From: Bacteroidota bacterium
GTDB lineage: Bacteria > Bacteroidota > Bacteroidia > Cytophagales > Cyclobacteriaceae
Direction: 5' to 3'
Length of the DNA stretch: 15,978 nt
Assembly: GCA_024643595.1 (NCBI GenBank)
Contig: JAHEMS010000022.1
Coordinates: 1-15,978 of the forward strand
The notes below the pieces were generated by a model that saw only the letters and a list, made by a program, of their open reading frames with translations, ran no database searches and was not told the origin of the DNA. Below, one piece after another: positions 14,206 through 15,978 of this stretch (the first letter of the stretch is position 1; each line of letters opens with the position of its first letter). Made by a program: the position numbers and the translations under genes.

Positions 14206-15579
14206 TCAGTTAAAAAGCAACAACTCTACTCCCTTCGGATTAGTAAGATAGGAGTTCACGATATTTTGAACAACCTGATTATCTTTTGATGGTTTTATAA
14301 AGTGGCGCGCTGATTCAAGGTCCGATATACTTTCCGTTTCGTCAAAAAATCCAAAGCCAAGATAGCTCCCATTTTCAATCAGCACCACCGACTTCTCATC
14401 AGGCTTCCTTCCTTTGCCCACAAGCGCTGCGGTTTGGCCTGCTTCAAAAAATGAATCAATCGCTCTTTGCACACGCTTATTATATTTCTTCGGTTTCTCA
14501 ATACCCTGGCAGGCTCCCTTGCAGGTACCTGTCTGGTGACTAAAGCACAGTCCTTTCGCGATTTGAAGTCCGCACAACTTCGGGCAAAGATCATATTCCT
14601 TCACTTTCTCCCACATAAAATTCCAGGCATCGCCCTTCGATGAAAAAGTAATCAGAGGCTTTGTTCCACGGTTTACCACATTGACCCCAAAACGTAAATA
14701 ACCATTTCTGTCTTCGTAATCATACACACCCCATTCTTCTATTTTATATTTCTGCGCCAGGTTATACTTAGGCCATATTCTCCTAATCTCCTGCGACTCC
14801 AGGATCAATGCGATTAATTCACTCCCCGTAAGTTCATAGGTGATATGATGAATTTCATTGCGAATGTTGGATCGATTCCATTCCCGTGCTTCACCTGTGA
14901 AGTGCCCTGCAATCCTCTTTTTGATGTTGATGGCCTTGCCAACATAAATCACGGTGCCCCGTGCGTTCAGAAAATAATACACACCTACTTTGGCAGGAAG
15001 CTGATCAAACTCTTCTTTCGGCAGGTTGGGAGGAAGGATTGTTTCGCCTGAATTTCGTTTGAGTGCTTTCGCGATCACACCCGTCTGATCCCGCTTTATC
15101 AGAATATCAAAAATTTTCGCAGTAGCATGAGCATCTCCTCCCGCTCGGTGCCTATCTGATATTTTTATTCCCAGGCTTTCAGCCAGTCTACCCAACCCGT
15201 AGGAACTTAACCCAGGAATAATTTTTCGGCTTAATCGTACCGTACACAATTTTTTTGTGTTCCACACTATGCCTGCTTCATCAAACTCTTTCTTCAAAAA
15301 ACTATAGTCGAAGTGAGCATTATGGGCAACAAACACACGGTCTTTCAACCATTCATGAATTTCATCAGCGATATCTTCAAACGCAGGTGCTTCGCTCACC
15401 ATTTCAGAGGTGATGCCCGTAAGCCCGGTGATGAAATAAGGAATTTTTCGACCTGGATTAATTAGCGTGTGAAACTGATCCGTGATTTGCATGCCATCGT
15501 AATGATAAATCGCAATCTCGGTAACACGATGGTTTTCGGCATAGCCTCCGGTTGTTTCAATATCAACAATGGCATACAT
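14206..15579 (-). CDS. DnaQ-type 3'-5' exonuclease fused to UvrC/Cho-like GIY-YIG nuclease
   Basis: Residues 1-165 form a DEDDh exonuclease like the DNA polymerase III epsilon subunit: D6 and E8 in AIVDIETTG, D91 in NAHFDYSFL, and H144 and D149 in RHRAGGDAH. Residues about 195-275 are a GIY-YIG endonuclease: VGVYY (198-202), IYVGKAINIKKRI (211-223) with Arg222, and Glu254 in TGSELIALILES. After this lies a cysteine cluster C332-x3-C336-x8-C345-x7-C353-x3-C357. It resembles the cysteine region after the GIY-YIG domain of UvrC, which binds an iron-sulfur cluster. The C-terminal 100 residues have no clear motif. Such fusions (UvrC/Cho-like plus DnaQ) are known in Bacteroidota and Actinobacteria and fit DNA repair: incision by one domain and trimming by the other. 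The ATG at 15579 starts directly at the exonuclease core. A degenerate TAACTTCG box (minus strand, 15584-15591) abuts it. Confidence 0.92.
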   Translation of the reverse strand: MYAIVDIETTGGYAENHRVTEIAIYHYDGMQITDQFHTLINPGRKIPYFITGLTGITSEMVSEAPAFEDIADEIHEWLKDRVFVAHNAHFDYSFLKKEFDEAGIVWNTKKLCTVRLSRKIIPGLSSYGLGRLAESLGIKISDRHRAGGDAHATAKIFDILIKRDQTGVIAKALKRNSGETILPPNLPKEEFDQLPAKVGVYYFLNARGTVIYVGKAINIKKRIAGHFTGEAREWNRSNIRNEIHHITYELTGSELIALILESQEIRRIWPKYNLAQKYKIEEWGVYDYEDRNGYLRFGVNVVNRGTKPLITFSSKGDAWNFMWEKVKEYDLCPKLCGLQIAKGLCFSHQTGTCKGACQGIEKPKKYNKRVQRAIDSFFEAGQTAALVGKGRKPDEKSVVLIENGSYLGFGFFDETESISDLESARHFIKPSKDNQVVQNIVNSYLTNPKGVELLLFN

Positions 15580-15667
15580 GCTGCGAAGTTAGTAAGGGAA
15601 TAGCCTGCAGCGATACCTTTAAAGATAAAAAAGTTGAAATCCACTTTTTTTTATAATTATTCGGTTT

Positions 15668-15700
15668 TTGGAATTTTCTCCATATTCCCATTTACTTTTG
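15668..15700 (+). promoter_or_regulatory. Probable promoter of the MFS transporter gene
   Basis: TACTTTTG (15693-15700) matches the Bacteroidota TAnnTTTG -7 element and is preceded 22 bases upstream by TTG (15668-15670, within TTTTTG), a plausible -33 element. The start codon is 27 bp downstream of the -7 box. Confidence 0.55.
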
Positions 15701-15727
15701 AATGCTATTCATTTCAGATGATTCCAC

Positions 15728-15978
15728 ATGAAAATTATTACGCGCACTGTTTGGATATTATCGCTCGTAAGCCTTTTCACAGACATGGCGAGCGAGATGC
15801 TTTACCCGGTCATGCCTATTTATTTAAAGGAGATTGGATTTTCTGTTTTGTTAATCGGAATTCTGGAAGGGTTGGCCGAAGCTACCGCAGGGCTCAGCAA
15901 AAGTTATTTCGGTAAACTTTCTGATGTTAGTGGTAAGCGTCTTGCTTTCATCAGACTTGGGTATTTATTAAGTGCTAT
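15728..15978 (+). CDS. MFS transporter, N-terminal part (runs off window end)
   Basis: From the ATG at 15728 an uninterrupted frame of 83 codons reaches the window edge. It opens with a first membrane helix (about residues 6-18), then SLFTDMASEMLYPVMPIYL, a segment typical of bacterial MFS drug or metabolite exporters with a conserved acidic charge at the end of helix 1. A second helix (about 38-57) follows. The loop FGKLSDVSGKR (61-71) is the MFS motif A (G-x-L-[AS]-D-xx-G-[RK]-[RK]). The substrate cannot be predicted. The gene is divergent from the exonuclease-nuclease gene and has a probable promoter of its own. Confidence 0.88.
   Translation, partial: MKIITRTVWILSLVSLFTDMASEMLYPVMPIYLKEIGFSVLLIGILEGLAEATAGLSKSYFGKLSDVSGKRLAFIRLGYLLSA

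Overview
The window looks like chromosomal DNA of a member of the Bacteroidota, most likely a Cytophagales-type environmental bacterium. This is inferred from moderate-to-low G+C, TAnnTTTG-type promoter boxes, little sign of Shine-Dalgarno sequences, a run of large FtsX/MacB-type permeases and an NtrC-like two-component pair of the kind usually found near them. No sequence search was possible, so genus and species are not assigned.

Layout. (1) Positions 1-2759, minus strand: an array of FtsX-type ABC permeases. It holds the first 51 codons of one copy at the window edge, one complete 794-residue copy, and upstream of it a 128-bp relic of a third copy that keeps only its two ends. A palindromic sequence at 2892-2932 lies upstream of the array. 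(2) Positions 2933-3175: no gene seen. (3) Positions 3211-6570, plus strand: a two-gene operon. The first gene is a soluble histidine kinase with two tandem PAS repeats and an unusually long spacer after its H-box. The second is a fusion of a receiver domain, a glutaredoxin-like domain and a thioredoxin-reductase-like flavoprotein. Both places where a redox disulfide would be expected lack cysteines. (4) Positions 6668-10733, minus strand: a transglutaminase-fold lipoprotein, a membrane histidine kinase and an NtrC-family response regulator; the kinase and regulator genes overlap. (5) Positions 10918-14121, minus strand: a Tat-exported PLP aminotransferase lipoprotein, a small EthD-family protein and a Tat-exported Gfo/Idh/MocA oxidoreductase. 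(6) Positions 14206-15579, minus strand: a DnaQ exonuclease fused to a UvrC-like GIY-YIG nuclease. (7) From 15728, plus strand: the start of an MFS transporter that runs off the window.

How the parts connect. The palindrome upstream of the permease array (2892-2932) and a palindrome 105 bp upstream of the NtrC-like regulator (10838-10879) share a 20-base sequence with 18 identities, in the same orientation relative to their genes. The simplest reading is that this two-component system controls its own gene and the permease array about 6.7 kb away. This regulon link and the kinase plus receiver-flavoprotein pair are the two most interesting systems in the window.
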